24,031 bases of DNA. Source: Priapulus caudatus. Its lineage: Eukaryota; Priapulida; Priapulimorpha; Priapulimorphida; Priapulidae. The stretch is from positions 5,597 to 29,627 of the forward strand of contig NW_014579295.1 in assembly GCF_000485595.1 (NCBI RefSeq). Direction: 5' to 3'. Under the pieces are notes generated by a model that was not told the DNA's origin, did no database searches, and was given only the letters and a program-made list of their open reading frames with translations. Both the position numbers and the translations under genes were made by a program. Of this stretch, positions 1-10,546 are shown in pieces (the first letter of the stretch is position 1; every line of letters begins with the position of its first letter).

Positions 1-197
1 CAGCAGCAGCAGTAGCAGCAGCAGCAGTAGCAGCAGCAGCAGTAGCAGTAGCAGCAGCAACAGCAGCAACAGCAGCAACAGCAGCAGCAGCAACAGTAGT
101 AGTAGTAGTAGTAGTGGTAGCAGTATAGCAACAGCAGCAGCAGCAGCAGTATAGTAGTAGTAGCAGTAGCAACAGCAGCAGCAGCAGCAGCAGCAGC
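1..197. repeat. CAG/TAG trinucleotide microsatellite
   Basis: It consists mainly of CAG units with TAG, CAA and AGT variants, starting at the window edge. The interspersed TAG codons rule out a polyglutamine exon on the plus strand. Confidence 0.95.
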
Positions 198-1039
198 GAC
201 GCCGGGAGAAAAGGAGCAATTGATGGACATTAAGTTGCTCCTCCCACCCCATCCCGTCCACCCACCCCACCACATCCCAACAACCACTACGTCCACTCCA
301 CCCCAACCCGCCCCCAGCAAAGGCACAGCAGAGCATGGGAGAAACAAGGCACCGCGGATCGGGAAAGAAAAGAGTCACGACGGAGACCGAGCGACGTCGC
401 ATCGTATACAGTGACGCAGCCATTAATTATTGAGCTCGAGAAACTGCACAAACGTTTCAGCTCGCTTCGACGAGCGATCCCAAAGATCGATGCCGTGGGA
501 ATTTTCCTCCCGTACGTGCTCTGTTCCCTGCTGAGCGCTGTTTCCTCTCTCGCCGCATTCCCGCCCCTCCGGCTAGGTGCCGCTGCGTCGCTGCATCGAC
601 GAATTCACGCAGCCGTTGCATTTATTCATATTTTAACGCGTACTGGCATTGTGCATTCGACAGTATATACGTCACGTAGCAGTGAACATCGCCTGATTTT
701 TAGTTGAGTTAAACAGCTAAATTTGTTAAACATCGGAAATAGAACGATTTTCACCACGCCGAATTGCTTGCCGTTCCATAGAGGCCGTTGTTGTTGTGAG
801 GAGACAGAAATGTGCGCGAGAAGAGAATGGTGAGGCAGGGTGAGAGAGACGAGAACGAGGAAGAGACCGCTGAGGGTCGGCGAGCTGAAGGAGAAGAGGA
901 GGTGGGAAGTAGCGGGGTGGGTTAGAGGAAGAGGAGGAGGAGGAAAGAAGTGGTTCGGGGTACTAGAGAAGAGTAGGAAGCAAATGTCAGGATAGAAACG
1001 AATAGGAGGGAAAACGTTGTGCGGTAGAGTAGTAAATGA
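198..1039. other. Non-coding stretch, GC-mixed then purine-rich
   Basis: It has a C-rich patch at 240-330 and a purine-rich patch at about 820-1020 (GAGGAAGAGGAGGAGG). The open frames here have low-complexity or unfamiliar composition and no family resemblance. It is assumed to be intronic to MTSS1. Confidence 0.5.
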
Positions 1040-1064
1040 AAGAAGAAGAAGAAGAACAACAAAG

Positions 1065-1101
<37 letters not shown>

Positions 1102-1119
1102 AACACCAACAACAACAAT

Positions 1120-1160
<41 letters not shown>
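1040..1160. repeat. GAA then AAC trinucleotide microsatellite
   Basis: A short GAA run is followed by about 100 bp of AAC units with a few interruptions (AAACACC, AATAAC). Confidence 0.95.
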
Positions 1161-1466
1161 GAGATTTAACTATGTACAAAAGAGAGATGAAGAAAAGTAA
1201 AAAAAATTCGCTAACCTAGCATGACGCAGCAATACGAACAAATACTCAAAACAAAAGCGAGTGGAAGCGCACACACTAGGCATCACGTTACGACGTAAAC
1301 CGCCACGACAGACGATAGAACGAACTCTTCATGAATTCCTCAGCATCAGAACGCAGCGAGGCAATCACCGCTAAAGCGCACTCAATGCAGGGGCTGATGG
1401 AAACGCAAGTCGCCCACTCTGAGTACAAAGGCAGAGAGCAGACTGCAGTGCGTGCGAGCGAGCAAG

Positions 1467-1538
1467 CACACACGCACGCGCGCACGCGCACACACACGCA
1501 CGCACGCATTCACGCACATACACACACATACATACACA
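1467..1538. repeat. CA/CGCA microsatellite
   Basis: It is an alternating purine-pyrimidine tract of CACA and CGCA units ending in CATACA. Confidence 0.93.
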
Positions 1539-2819
1539 GCCGCGCTCCGGCAGCAGTATTAAAGAATACCACCCGATGGCTGGGGCTACTCAAGCATGCG
1601 CGCACGTACGTTCCCATATAGCCGCACATTGATTTATCGTTTACTGCAACAATGCGGCTCGTCGTTCGCCTCAGCGCACTGATTGTACTCAACTATAACG
1701 ACTATATCCGATGTTAGGGGAGGGAGCGCTCACTGGATGAACCTATGTTAAGAGCATAGGGCCGAGGGAAGAGGAAATGGGAATGTTAATGAACCCCTGA
1801 ACAGAACTTGAAGGTTCGTACTCTCTTGCGCGGTCGATTCCTTAAGGTTGGTCGGCTGCTATACGGGAGGTAATTTAGCATTCTCTACTTGTGTGCTGTT
1901 TGCTCGTTGCTCTTACTCCCTTATCTCTATATAACTGGAAATGTATGTCCAGCGTGACTGATAGTGATATGAGGAATTAATTCGTCGTGAAGTAGCATTC
2001 GATTAACGGGTTGCAGCACTCGCAGTACCTTAGCATGAATGCCGTGCTGCTGTTAACACTAAAATGTGCACCTCTGGTGAAGCCATGGGATTCAGCTTCA
2101 AGCTCAGCCTCTTAGTGTCACTAAGAGATGGTGTAGTATTCTGCTATCACACGATGACTGCTCTCATTGTTATGTTCAACAGTTGCATGGTGGGATCGTG
2201 GGCTGGGAATAAACATGGCTGACCAGCAAAGTTAAGAAATGTATTTTGTCGTGTACATTATTGTCCCAAGTGATTAAATCCATAATCATCAGCAGCTATT
2301 ACAGATGGGTAAACTTTGGCAGGAATCGTCTTCTGAGTGGTCAGAAGGACATTAGCATAACTAGCGCCCGACGAGAACCTCATGTGAACAGCTGGTCACA
2401 TTCTTGCATCCCTATCATCGTATAAATGAACCGCTTCGTTCATGATAAACCAACAAGCAAACACAGCACAAGGCATCGCGTGGAGATGTATGCTATCCGT
2501 ATTTGCCGAGACGCATTTGCATAAACAAGGCATCATCACCAAGATACCGGATTTACCTGCTGTGCTATTATCACGCAGGGATTCTTCGAGATTACCCACA
2601 GCGCGGTACCCGCTGCGCGTACGTCATGGAGAAGGATGAAAATAAAGCCGATCCCAACACCTGTTCCTCGCGACACGTGGAGATTGCGCGAGAAGCCGTT
2701 TAGGTACAAACAGATAAAACCAGGAACTGGTGTTGTGGGGGGGTGGAGCATCCGCGCATCCAATAAAAAAGATAATAAGAAGCTGATAACAAGAAGAAGC
2801 TGATAAGAAGAAGCCCTAC
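1539..2819. other. Presumed MTSS1 intron, nothing recognised
   Basis: I searched for the next IMD exon (G.TREIG..LTRMC-like, starting in phase 1) on the minus strand and did not find it. One short hairpin (CTTAGTG/CACTAAG near 2111) is seen. Confidence 0.5.
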
Positions 2820-2893
2820 CTTTGGTGCCCGTTGCCATGTCAGCGACTCGCTGGAATGAGTCGAGGAATGCAGCTGCGGCGAGGCTCGTCACT
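2820..2893 (-). CDS. MTSS1: MTSS1 coding exon 3
   Basis: It is a 74-nt exon bounded by CTTTCAG and GTAGGG and encodes VTSLAAAAFLDSFQRVADMA followed by TGTK and the first base of a glycine codon. The AAAFLD.FQ.VADMA block is the most conserved part of the IMD domain. The next exon should start in phase 1 and lies outside the window. Confidence 0.93.
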
Positions 2894-3509
2894 CTGAAAG
2901 GGAGGAATGCGGAGTGACGGGCAGCAGAGGCGTTACTACGATGCTGGCTTCAATATTACATGAGCACACCGCAGAGGAAACAACGGGAGATGCTCCCCCC
3001 TCCCGCGGGCCGGCAGCCATGCGAGAAATTTAACACGCGCCCGACGTCTGTTGAGTCATCAATAAGATGTCGTACAGTAGTGATCGATTTTTTTTACACG
3101 TGTACACCTATGTGTTTTGCTGATGGCGTTTTTATAGTGAGATGGAAGGCTACATAAAAGCCCTGCTGGATAGACTGCCAAATTTTATTATTAAAGTTGC
3201 CTGCCAAGTTCTTCAATGCCTGCTATTCTATTACTAAACTAATTCGGTTTAATTGAAAAAGGAATTGTATATAGATATGTATATGTTTAAATTTCCTACT
3301 TTAGATGCTGGTGCAGTTTCAGAGCCTTTGCTGCAAAATCTTCAAAGACAATATAACTTCCCTGAAAAAGAAATGAAAGATGTTATATTTTCAAAGTGTA
3401 ATTTTTACGCTACAAAACTTAACTGGTGTCAGTTTGCACAGTTACACATCCCCATGCAAAGAGATTTTCGGTCAAATGCATGCACACAGTACCCACACAC
3501 GCAGGCACA

Positions 3510-3541
<32 letters not shown>

Positions 3542-3784
3542 CACACCCACACAGACGCATTTTTAATACCCCAACGATAACATTTTTTATTTACCAGATG
3601 TTATGCTGCCTGCTCTATATAACACACTTACCTTCATGTCATTGACAACACTCTGGAATAGACCTCCAAGGGCACTGCACTCCTTGTCCATGATAGCAAA
3701 ACTATTCACGTCCACAAAAGCTGGCTGATGGGCGCTCACCTTCTCCACCTTCACCTTCTCCACTTTGACGTTTTCGTTGGACAT
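2820..3784 (-). CDS. MTSS1: MTSS1/MTSS2-type I-BAR (IMD) protein, 5' part only
   Basis: This is the N-terminal part of a metastasis-suppressor/ABBA family protein. In the family, the IMD (I-BAR) domain binds PI(4,5)P2 membranes and generates negative curvature while coupling to actin. Three exons join in frame: 3784-3632 (51 codons, phase 0), 3361-3300 (ends phase 2) and 2893-2820 (ends phase 1). The joined product matches the vertebrate IMD start very closely: DKECSALGGLFQ, then GSYIVFEDF, then VTSLAAAAFLDSFQRVADMA. The start ATG has an in-frame TAA 27 nt upstream (3811-3809). About 30 residues precede the point where vertebrate proteins begin, and they include a VKVEK tandem repeat. I found no fourth exon at 1-2819, so the gene is cut by the left edge. 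The family call is firm; which vertebrate paralogue it corresponds to cannot be told from this fragment. Confidence 0.94.
2894..3299 (-). other. MTSS1 intron 2
   Basis: It lies between donor GTAGGA (3299) and acceptor CTTTCAG (2894). Nothing further was recognised. Confidence 0.85.
3300..3361 (-). CDS. MTSS1: MTSS1 coding exon 2
   Basis: It is a 62-nt exon behind a T-rich tract ending TTTTTCAG and followed by donor GTAGGA. It encodes GSYIVFEDFAAKALKLHQHL and leaves two bases (AA) that join the A of exon 3 as a lysine codon. It corresponds to the GSYPVWEDFINKAGKLQSQL segment of vertebrate MTSS1. Confidence 0.92.
3493..3558. repeat. ACGC tetranucleotide microsatellite in MTSS1 intron 1
   Basis: GCAC/ACGC is repeated about twelve times and grades into CACA at both ends. 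Confidence 0.93.
3632..3784 (-). CDS. MTSS1: MTSS1 coding exon 1
   Basis: It encodes 51 residues, starting MSNENVKVEK and ending with the first IMD helix (DKECSALGGLFQSVVNDMK). The donor AAG|GTAAGT is near consensus and phase 0. A second methionine at residue 32, directly before DKECSALGG, lies where the vertebrate proteins start, so a shorter isoform is conceivable. Confidence 0.94.
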
Positions 3785-5303
3785 CTTGCCGATTGAATCA
3801 GTAACTAATTACCACCGTCGCTACCAGGCAAGTATTGGTAGCTAGCAGTGAGGTTTGAGCCACATTAGTAGATAGATAGGGTGCAAATTGACCGACCTGT
3901 GGCCGGCTTTGCACCATACATGAGCGCCTACTGTATCACAGAGAAATCTATGTAGGTATACGTATTGTGTTTACTCCTCAGTGATTATGAATTGCTTGTT
4001 TTAAGAGGGTATCACGTCATTAGCTGATTGCTCGCCATCTTTACCTGTAATGAATTAGAAATGTAATTAGCATATAATCTACAATTTTTGGTTGCAACAT
4101 TGTTGCCTAAAACGTAAATATACATCACAACCAACAAAGCAAGAATCACTGTTACTAGAGAGAATGGATCTTTGCAATAGTATCATAGGTTCATACTATT
4201 ACTAAGTATGGTCAAAACTACCAATGTCGCAGCTTCATTAGTAGTAGTATTAATTAACGCAATAATAGGTTTACCCACGTTATATATAGCTCTACAACTG
4301 GTATAGCCTCTTCGCTCCCGCCACAGGCTCCAGTGTAGCGGGAGTAAAGGTACTACACGGTAAAATCGTCAGTACTGTTGTGATGCAACATGAACTTGAA
4401 GCCCAAGTCAAGTGAGCAAAGCAACATCCAATGACAATGTCAATATTTTGCACAGTTGATTCGACTAGCATGCACCTTCTAGTTTTAGCAAAAAGGGGTG
4501 TTTCTACATGAAACTCGGTTACTTACAGTTACGGTAGAAACTGATGAAACACGCAGCACTGCATTGTGATGATCAGCGTGCAGCTTGCAATCTCCTGCGA
4601 ATAATGAAGTACTATCGATCAACAAATTTTCTGCTACTGAGGCTGCGGCTGCTTGGCACAAAACCTACTATCCCGCCATCTAGTGTTACGAAATACGAAT
4701 GCTAGACAGCGCGTTCACTGCTTCGATAAGAAGTAGGTTATGAAAGTCAAGTTTTCACGTGTACTACTTGCTTCGTCAATGAATATTTACCTCCCGATGA
4801 CTTTAGTCGAGTCACGTCTAGATCTCGCCGAGCCGCACGGGCGAGGGATCAGCGGCTCTTTTTTACCTTTGCTGTTACCAAGGGATACTTGTTAGCGTCG
4901 CACGCTGGCTCAATGATTCATCAATGCTGTCGCTGTGGTAGGCGTATACCGTGTAACCTCATCAATCACATTATATATCCTGATATATATGCTGTATTAT
5001 TATTAATATTGGAATGTAGCCATTGCCTGAGGGGAATTTATAATTTATAAACATGTAATGTATATATGTCTCGACTTTGAAGACTAATCATTATGGATGA
5101 GATATGAGTCATTGTCACATTCATGACATTGTCATTGAGTGCAACCCCGTGCAATTACTAGTAGTAGTTCTAGTAGTAGTTCTATTTTAGAAGACGTCAA
5201 CTTCAAGTTCATGGCAGTTTCGTATTACTAATTAGTATTGCTAGCATTTTTAATGAATAGTGAGCATTTTTTATATACAACATGTTTATTCCTGTGTTGG
5301 CAG
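3785..5303. other. Intergenic region between divergent MTSS1 and PFN4
   Basis: It must contain the MTSS1 5'UTR and promoter, and probably an untranslated first exon of PFN4. A more GC-rich patch at 4810-4960 is the likeliest promoter area. A hairpin (GAGCCGC/GCGGCTC, 4830-4858) followed by six T lies in it. No TATA box was found near either start. Confidence 0.5.
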
Positions 5304-5330
5304 ATGGAACTTCAATAGAGCCGACACGTT

Positions 5331-5447
5331 ATGAACCAGCTTCAGAACTTATTACATGATGGGCTTATAGCAACGGGACATGTTCACAAATGTGCGATTA
5401 TAAGAAGGCAGGATTATGCTCTCAGGGCTTCATCTCATGGGTTCAAG
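5331..5447 (+). CDS. PFN4: PFN4 coding exon 1
   Basis: It holds 39 codons, MNQLQNLLHDGL to ASSHGFK, in phase 0, with donor GTTAGC after AAG. The exon itself probably begins at 5304, after acceptor GTTGGCAG, so 27 nt of 5'UTR precede the ATG. Residues HGFK align with the PGFNVTP turn of human PFN4. Confidence 0.92.
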
Positions 5448-6693
5448 GTTAGCTCGTAAACCCTCGATCGGTGAGACTTGGAGGTTCGCAGAAAATTTGT
5501 GTAATTTACTGTTCCATTCCACTCAAGATGTTACCAAGAGCCGAATATGCTAGCTGGCAAACGATGGCAAAAACCGAAAAGCACGTTTTGATTAATGTAA
5601 AACTATATAAAATAATTGTTGTAATTTCTTGACACAACAAAACAAATGCCTTTACTCGTCCCTACTAGGTTACTGAACTGGGCTAGACATTCCAGATAAA
5701 TGTGCAGATGCACAGTCAAATGGATTGGGCAATAGGCTACTCTTAATCCAAGAAAAGAGATGTACGTAACAGTAGATACAATGTAACCTAACAGAGTAAT
5801 TAACGTTCCTAGTACCCATTTTAGGTTAATTACATTATTTTATCCAGGGTAACAGTAACACACCCTTATCTACATGACATGCTCATGCAACCTTATTTTC
5901 AGCTATTGACTGCACTTATATTTAAATAAATAAAAATTATTTATATAATACTCCTATAACTTTGCAGCCAAGCCAGGATGAAGTGGAAGAGCTGACAAAT
6001 TGCTTCAAGCACCTAAACTCAGTACGAGAAGATGGCATAGAATTTGAGGACAAACCATACACAGCTATTCGAGCTGACAAGCAATCCATCTATGCCACGC
6101 ATGTAAGCACTAAAACATTGCATGTCACACCATCAATTCCTATAGAATGCATATATTATATCTGTCAGCATTTTATGCCACGTTGGTAAATTTTCTGCCA
6201 CTACCATTACAATTCTGATGTATCCCAATCAATCAGACAAAGACATAACAGTTTTGCAAGTTATTTGCACATATCTGAAGAGTTTGCTGCCTGATGAAGC
6301 CGACTGTGCAATCTGAAATTTGAATCGATTACAATTGTGTGCATGATGCTTGCAGAACAAAGATGGCTTGGTTATTGTGAGAACATGTGTGTACGTTGTC
6401 GTGGCAACCTATCTTGAACACATGTTCCCAAGCGTATGTGTGGAGGCAGTGGAAAAGCTTGGTAAGAACAATCATTATGCCTTGTCGACCCCTTCATGTG
6501 CTCATTCAATCCCATTCATGCATATATGTTTTCCTCTCGAGGCTATGGGATTCAATTAAAAGAATGATAATGAATTTACGTTTTGCATTAAATTGACATT
6601 GCTGCGTTTCTAATCATTATTGAGTCCAGACAGTGCAGATTTGAATCTCTATTCTTCTTTGCAGGTGAATTTTTGAGGGAAAAAGATCAGTGA
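5331..6693 (+). CDS. PFN4: Profilin-4, complete coding region
   Basis: This is a small profilin-fold protein of the PFN4 branch. Four exons (5331-5447, 5968-6102, 6356-6461, 6665-6693) join in frame to 128 residues, against 129 in human PFN4. Recognisable blocks are MNQLQNLLHDGL at the start, YTAIRADKQSIYA in the middle, VATYLEHMFPSVCVEAVEKL near the end and the C-terminus GEFLREKDQ. The order and spacing follow PFN4 rather than the canonical profilins. In the family, PFN4 is expressed mainly in testis and lacks much of the canonical actin and poly-proline binding surface, so a conventional actin-buffering role should not be assumed. TAG at 5316-5318 is in frame upstream of the ATG, and an acceptor just before 5304 implies an untranslated exon further upstream, which I could not place. 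The MTSS1 start lies 1.5 kb away in the opposite direction. Confidence 0.95.
5448..5967 (+). other. PFN4 intron after coding exon 1
   Basis: It is a 520-nt AT-rich intron with donor GTTAGC and acceptor CTTTGCAG. Nothing else was seen in it. Confidence 0.9.
5968..6102 (+). CDS. PFN4: PFN4 coding exon 2
   Basis: It holds 45 codons, phase 0 at both ends, between acceptor CTTTGCAG and donor GTAAGC. It encodes PSQDEVEELTNCF at the start and EDKPYTAIRADKQSIYATH at the end. The Y..IRAD..S.Y pattern is a profilin hallmark. Confidence 0.95.
6356..6461 (+). CDS. PFN4: PFN4 coding exon 3
   Basis: It is a 106-nt exon between GCTTGCAG and GTAAGA that encodes NKDGLVIVRTCVYVVVATY and then PSVCVEAVEKL. It ends one base into a glycine codon (phase 1). 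Confidence 0.95.
6665..6693 (+). CDS. PFN4: PFN4 terminal coding exon
   Basis: After acceptor CTTTGCAG, GT completes the glycine codon. EFLREKDQ and TGA follow, aligning with GDYLRKKGS at the human C-terminus. It is too short to appear as an open reading frame and was found by phase and homology. Confidence 0.92.
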
Positions 6694-9105
6694 GTGAGTC
6701 AACTTGGGAACATTGATTGGCCTTTCTGAATAGTTTGGTCTTTTATCTTTGCTGTACCTGCAATTAGTTACCCAGGCTATATGATATGAACATAGTATGA
6801 ACTTATGTTGGAACAAAGAAGACCATGTGGGAAACTCGTGAATGTTACATATGACTATATATCTACTAATAACATATATTTTGTTGAATGTATATATATA
6901 GCTTCTATGAAATCCGTATTTTCCAAGTGTTTGCCATAATGATATACCATGTACCAGGGTCAGGAGAGTGTTTTTAAAAGTGAGAGCCAAAACATGAAAA
7001 GTAGGTACCGTACCGTACCCATCTCCCCTGCCCGAATGCACACTTACGCAAGACCCTCGCACATGGCTCTTTTTTGGAAGGATACGATAGTTTGTGTGAT
7101 GAATGTGATTTTATTCTTCCCCTTCTAATCCTGTTACTATGGCAACATCATTTGTCAAACTAGAAGGTGGGAAGTAGTCGCAAGGGATCACAGTTCGGAT
7201 CCAAATGTCAGTAATTTAACTGTCAGATTATGGCATTTACGAGCATTCATTTTCAAGGTTTTCATACGCCACCATTTTTAACAGTGTTATTAAATTCCAG
7301 GTTAGGTTCTGTAGGTCCTAACCCTTGGGTGCTCTCACGTGCATTCTCAGAATTAAAATGTAATGAAATGAATGATTGAATGCTAACGTTCAGCATAGCA
7401 GGGGCCAGGACCGTCTCTGATTGTATACTTTGCAACGGGAGCATAGCTCCAGGCCCCCTCGTTACCTGCCAAGCTTCAGGGGATTAAATGTAGCAGCTGC
7501 ACCCATAGCCTCCCTAGCTAGTTACTTTTATTAGCCAGATGTAGAGCAGTATTCAGCAGGGATATGATTGTACACAAATAACGTCCCTACACAGACTGAG
7601 GGCAGGAGTTCGATAAAAAACATACTGTCACTTACCCTATTACTGACTGGAAAAGCTAACGGGGGCATGACACCATCCTGCCCTGCTATGCGCATAACAA
7701 GAAGAACGTAAAGAACAAGAACGGTGATTGTCTAGAGAAAGACAAAAGTATACAAAGCTGTTATGTACACAAATAGGTCGGGTGTCCCAACGTCTATTAA
7801 ACCACGATAACGCACCCAATATTCTCATAATACTGCAGCGAATCACAACAGTAATAGATAGCAGTAACAGTATAAATGGCAGTTTCAGATTTATAGAGAT
7901 TCAGAGTCATAACGCCCCTAGGGTATCAGCCACTGCTTATACGACAATGCAATTCATATGCAATAGAAACGAGTCATACCATTCCAATAAGAAGTTTTTC
8001 TGGCACTGAGTGTTTGAAATTCTGTGTTCAGAAATTCACTTGTCTGATTCAATTTTCAGATTGCAGTTAGTTTAGATTGCTCTCATCCAGTGGTACTGTT
8101 ATAGTCTAACTGTGCTGAGACTTTTCAGCCAAATATATTCATTGTAATAAAATATCAAGAAAACAAAACAACATGTGAACGAATAAAATATTAACTGATA
8201 TATATTTTTTATGACACAAACTTTTTCTCAGAAACAAGCCAATAATAAATAAGCATCCCCCTCCACGCCGCAACACTGACACCATCTCTCGTTAATTCTC
8301 TACTAAAATAACATTGACCCTGAGATAGGTTTGCCAGCGTTATCAGCACATCCCTAAATATGATATATGGCATTTGCCTGAATCCCAGGTTACAACCAAA
8401 GCAGGTTAATTCCTCTCTATCCATTCCTACACGATCATGTTCATTTTAGATATATTTTTTATCATTATCAGTACAGCAATATAGATAGCATCAATTTGAC
8501 TTGAATGCCAGATAACAAATCCCCAGCCCCAACGCGCGTCAAAAAAAATACATTCTGTGTTAGTGCAATATTGATACAAACACTCAATGTCCCATAACAT
8601 TTTGCTGCATCGTTCATTCGATGTGAATACACTCACGTACAACAATCGTAATTACACAAGCTCGATTTGAATTATCCTAAATTAAGTTTCATCAATTCTG
8701 TGCATCCCAGAATCTAAATATATCACGCATGTTACTGGTATTTTGAATATTAGAAACAAGTGTCCAAGCTTGCAGGTGTAGGCTAAACCTCATTCTACTC
8801 CTAAATTACAAATTTGATCACATACAGTCGTTTTCCTTGACAGCCAATTTGTTCAGGTATTTCTTGTTGTTCAGAAAATTGCTCCATTCGCCTGCATTGC
8901 AAAATTTAGTCGTGCGAGCCTGACTCGAATTAATCTCACAGGTTTTTTCCCCATGGTTAAATAATTTCTGTTTTATGATTGATTACGTCATATGTTTCAC
9001 GACATGTTGTTCGGTAATTGCCATCAAACTTGTCACGCGTTCCTGACATGCTGACTTACAGATATACTTTGATGCATTTAGGCTAGCCACGAAATGTGTA
9101 GCAGG
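6694..9105. other. PFN4 3' flank and intergenic DNA
   Basis: It contains the PFN4 3'UTR at its left end. The first canonical AATAAA signals on the plus strand are at 8146-8151 and 8182-8187, 1.45 kb past the stop, so the true end may use a variant signal. The short open frames at 6649-7062, 7640-8009 and 8209-8645 resemble no family known to me. Confidence 0.45.
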
Positions 9106-9312
9106 TACGCACGCACGCACGTGCACTTGCACACGCACGCACACACACACACACGCATGCTTGCACACGCACACACACACACACTTGCACGCTTGCACGC
9201 GCACGCACGCTTGCACACGCACGTACGCTTGCACACACACGTACGCTTGCACACGCACGCACGCTTGCACACACACGCATGCTTGCACACGCACGTACGC
9301 TTGCACGCGCAC
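9106..9312. repeat. CA/CGCA tract with an 18-bp minisatellite
   Basis: Positions 9106-9189 are CACA/CGCA. From 9190 a strict 18-bp unit, CGCTTGCACACGCACGTA with variants at three positions, repeats six times and then 15 more bases. Alternating purine-pyrimidine makes it a Z-DNA candidate. Confidence 0.93.
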
Positions 9313-10225
9313 AAAAGTATATATATTAGTATGTAATTAGTCACGATACGATGGCCACGATATGATTCGCAACACAGCTTCACTTGAGTATCGACACGTC
9401 ACGATGCGCCAAAAAGAAATGTGCACTTAAATCAAGTTAACCGTCCACTCTATGCCTTCGTTAGGTTCTCAAAATCTCAGTCGGCAGCACCGTGCATGTT
9501 TTCGTGTGATGAAAGTATGCGAGTATGCCGACTTGACGATGCTACATTCACTGTACAATCACTACGCGCCTTGTAAATTCTTATTCTTATTTCCGCAAAA
9601 TCGAACGACATTTCCCAAAATATCATGAACACCTTTGTTTAATAGTTTCTATTACGTAACACATCTATACGTGGCCAAAATATCACGATGTATCGTATTG
9701 TCTATATCCAGGCATATCGTCGCATCCCTAATTATATATAAATATGTACATATATATGCATGTGAGCATATGCATTATATCCAGAGTACATAATAAAAGT
9801 CTCCTATTATGTACTCTTGATTATATGCATATTGCGCATGTACATGCGTAATTTCGGCTGCCCCTCTTCAAAATGCAACTTCTGAAAAGCATCACAGACT
9901 GCTTGGCTTGACGGCATGCTGCATCACAGAACAAACCAAGACTGCAGCGTTACTGTCACTCCTTCGTAATGCTGCAACGCTATAACGAAATACCACTTAA
10001 ATGCAACTTATTTCAGCACTCACAAAACAACGCTGCGTCTCCCGCGACCTCTCGGCTCATGTGACGCACCACCAGTGCTTTATCATACGTCTCACGGCGA
10101 GTTGCTGTCACATCTGCCCTGGACGTTTCTTGCCCTGTCTACCTTTGACGATAGTAGGGGACCATAGGAATGACCGATGGAATAGCTCTGTACCGGCTCC
10201 GTCGTCGCGACGACGGCTCGGCAAC
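9313..10225. other. ELOA 3' flank
   Basis: It holds the ELOA 3'UTR on the minus strand. A possible ATTAAA signal lies at 9643-9638, about 580 nt past the stop; no AATAAA was found in that interval. A perfect 18-bp palindrome CCGTCGTCGCGACGACGG sits at 10199-10216, ten bases after the stop codon. Confidence 0.5.
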
Positions 10226-10293
10226 TCACCTCCGAAAACTGTTTTTCATCATCTTCAGAGTTTTCCTCATCATCGGTGCAACTTTCTTCTCGA
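10226..10293 (-). CDS. ELOA: ELOA terminal coding exon 11
   Basis: After acceptor ACTTTGCAG, TC completes a leucine codon. [21 protein letters not shown] and TGA follow. Human Elongin A ends [22 protein letters not shown], so this is the true C-terminus. The exon is read in a different frame from the longer open frames that overlap it. Confidence 0.93.
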
Positions 10294-10510
10294 CTGCAAA
10301 GTGCAAGTGGCACGGGTGAATGTCTCGTGGGATTGCTCACCAGAGGAAACCCAGCAGTGAGATAATGCACAAGCGACGCCACGATGACAATTGTTAGGCC
10401 GTTCGGCGAAATTGAAAAAATTAAAAGCCAAATTTAAGATAGCATTGGCGTAGAGGTGGCGAGTCACACGGATTTACACCCATTATTGCATTATGGCATA
10501 TTATATATGT

Positions 10511-10546
<36 letters not shown>

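Noticed and set aside
1-197. Possible polyglutamine exon
   Set aside because: Frequent TAG triplets in the CAG frame make it non-coding on the plus strand.
220-707. Two adjacent plus-strand frames of 64 and 98 codons
   Set aside because: They show unfamiliar low-complexity composition, no splice context that fits and no family resemblance.
922-1179. Minus-strand frame with long Val and Leu runs
   Set aside because: It is a translation of the AAC/GAA microsatellite.
1288-1692. Overlapping frames rich in Cys/Val or His/Thr
   Set aside because: They come mostly from the CA/CGCA microsatellite at 1467-1538.
6350-6596. Two plus-strand frames of 69 codons
   Set aside because: The first is PFN4 exon 3 read through its donor; the second is a shadow in another frame.
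7600-7620. tRNA T-loop-like GAGTTCGATA
   Set aside because: No matching acceptor, D or anticodon arms are in range.
9078-9383. Cys/Val/Lys-rich repeat protein on the minus strand and His-rich frame on the plus strand
   Set aside because: They are produced by the CA/CGCA tract and the 18-bp minisatellite, and all frames stay open for the same reason.
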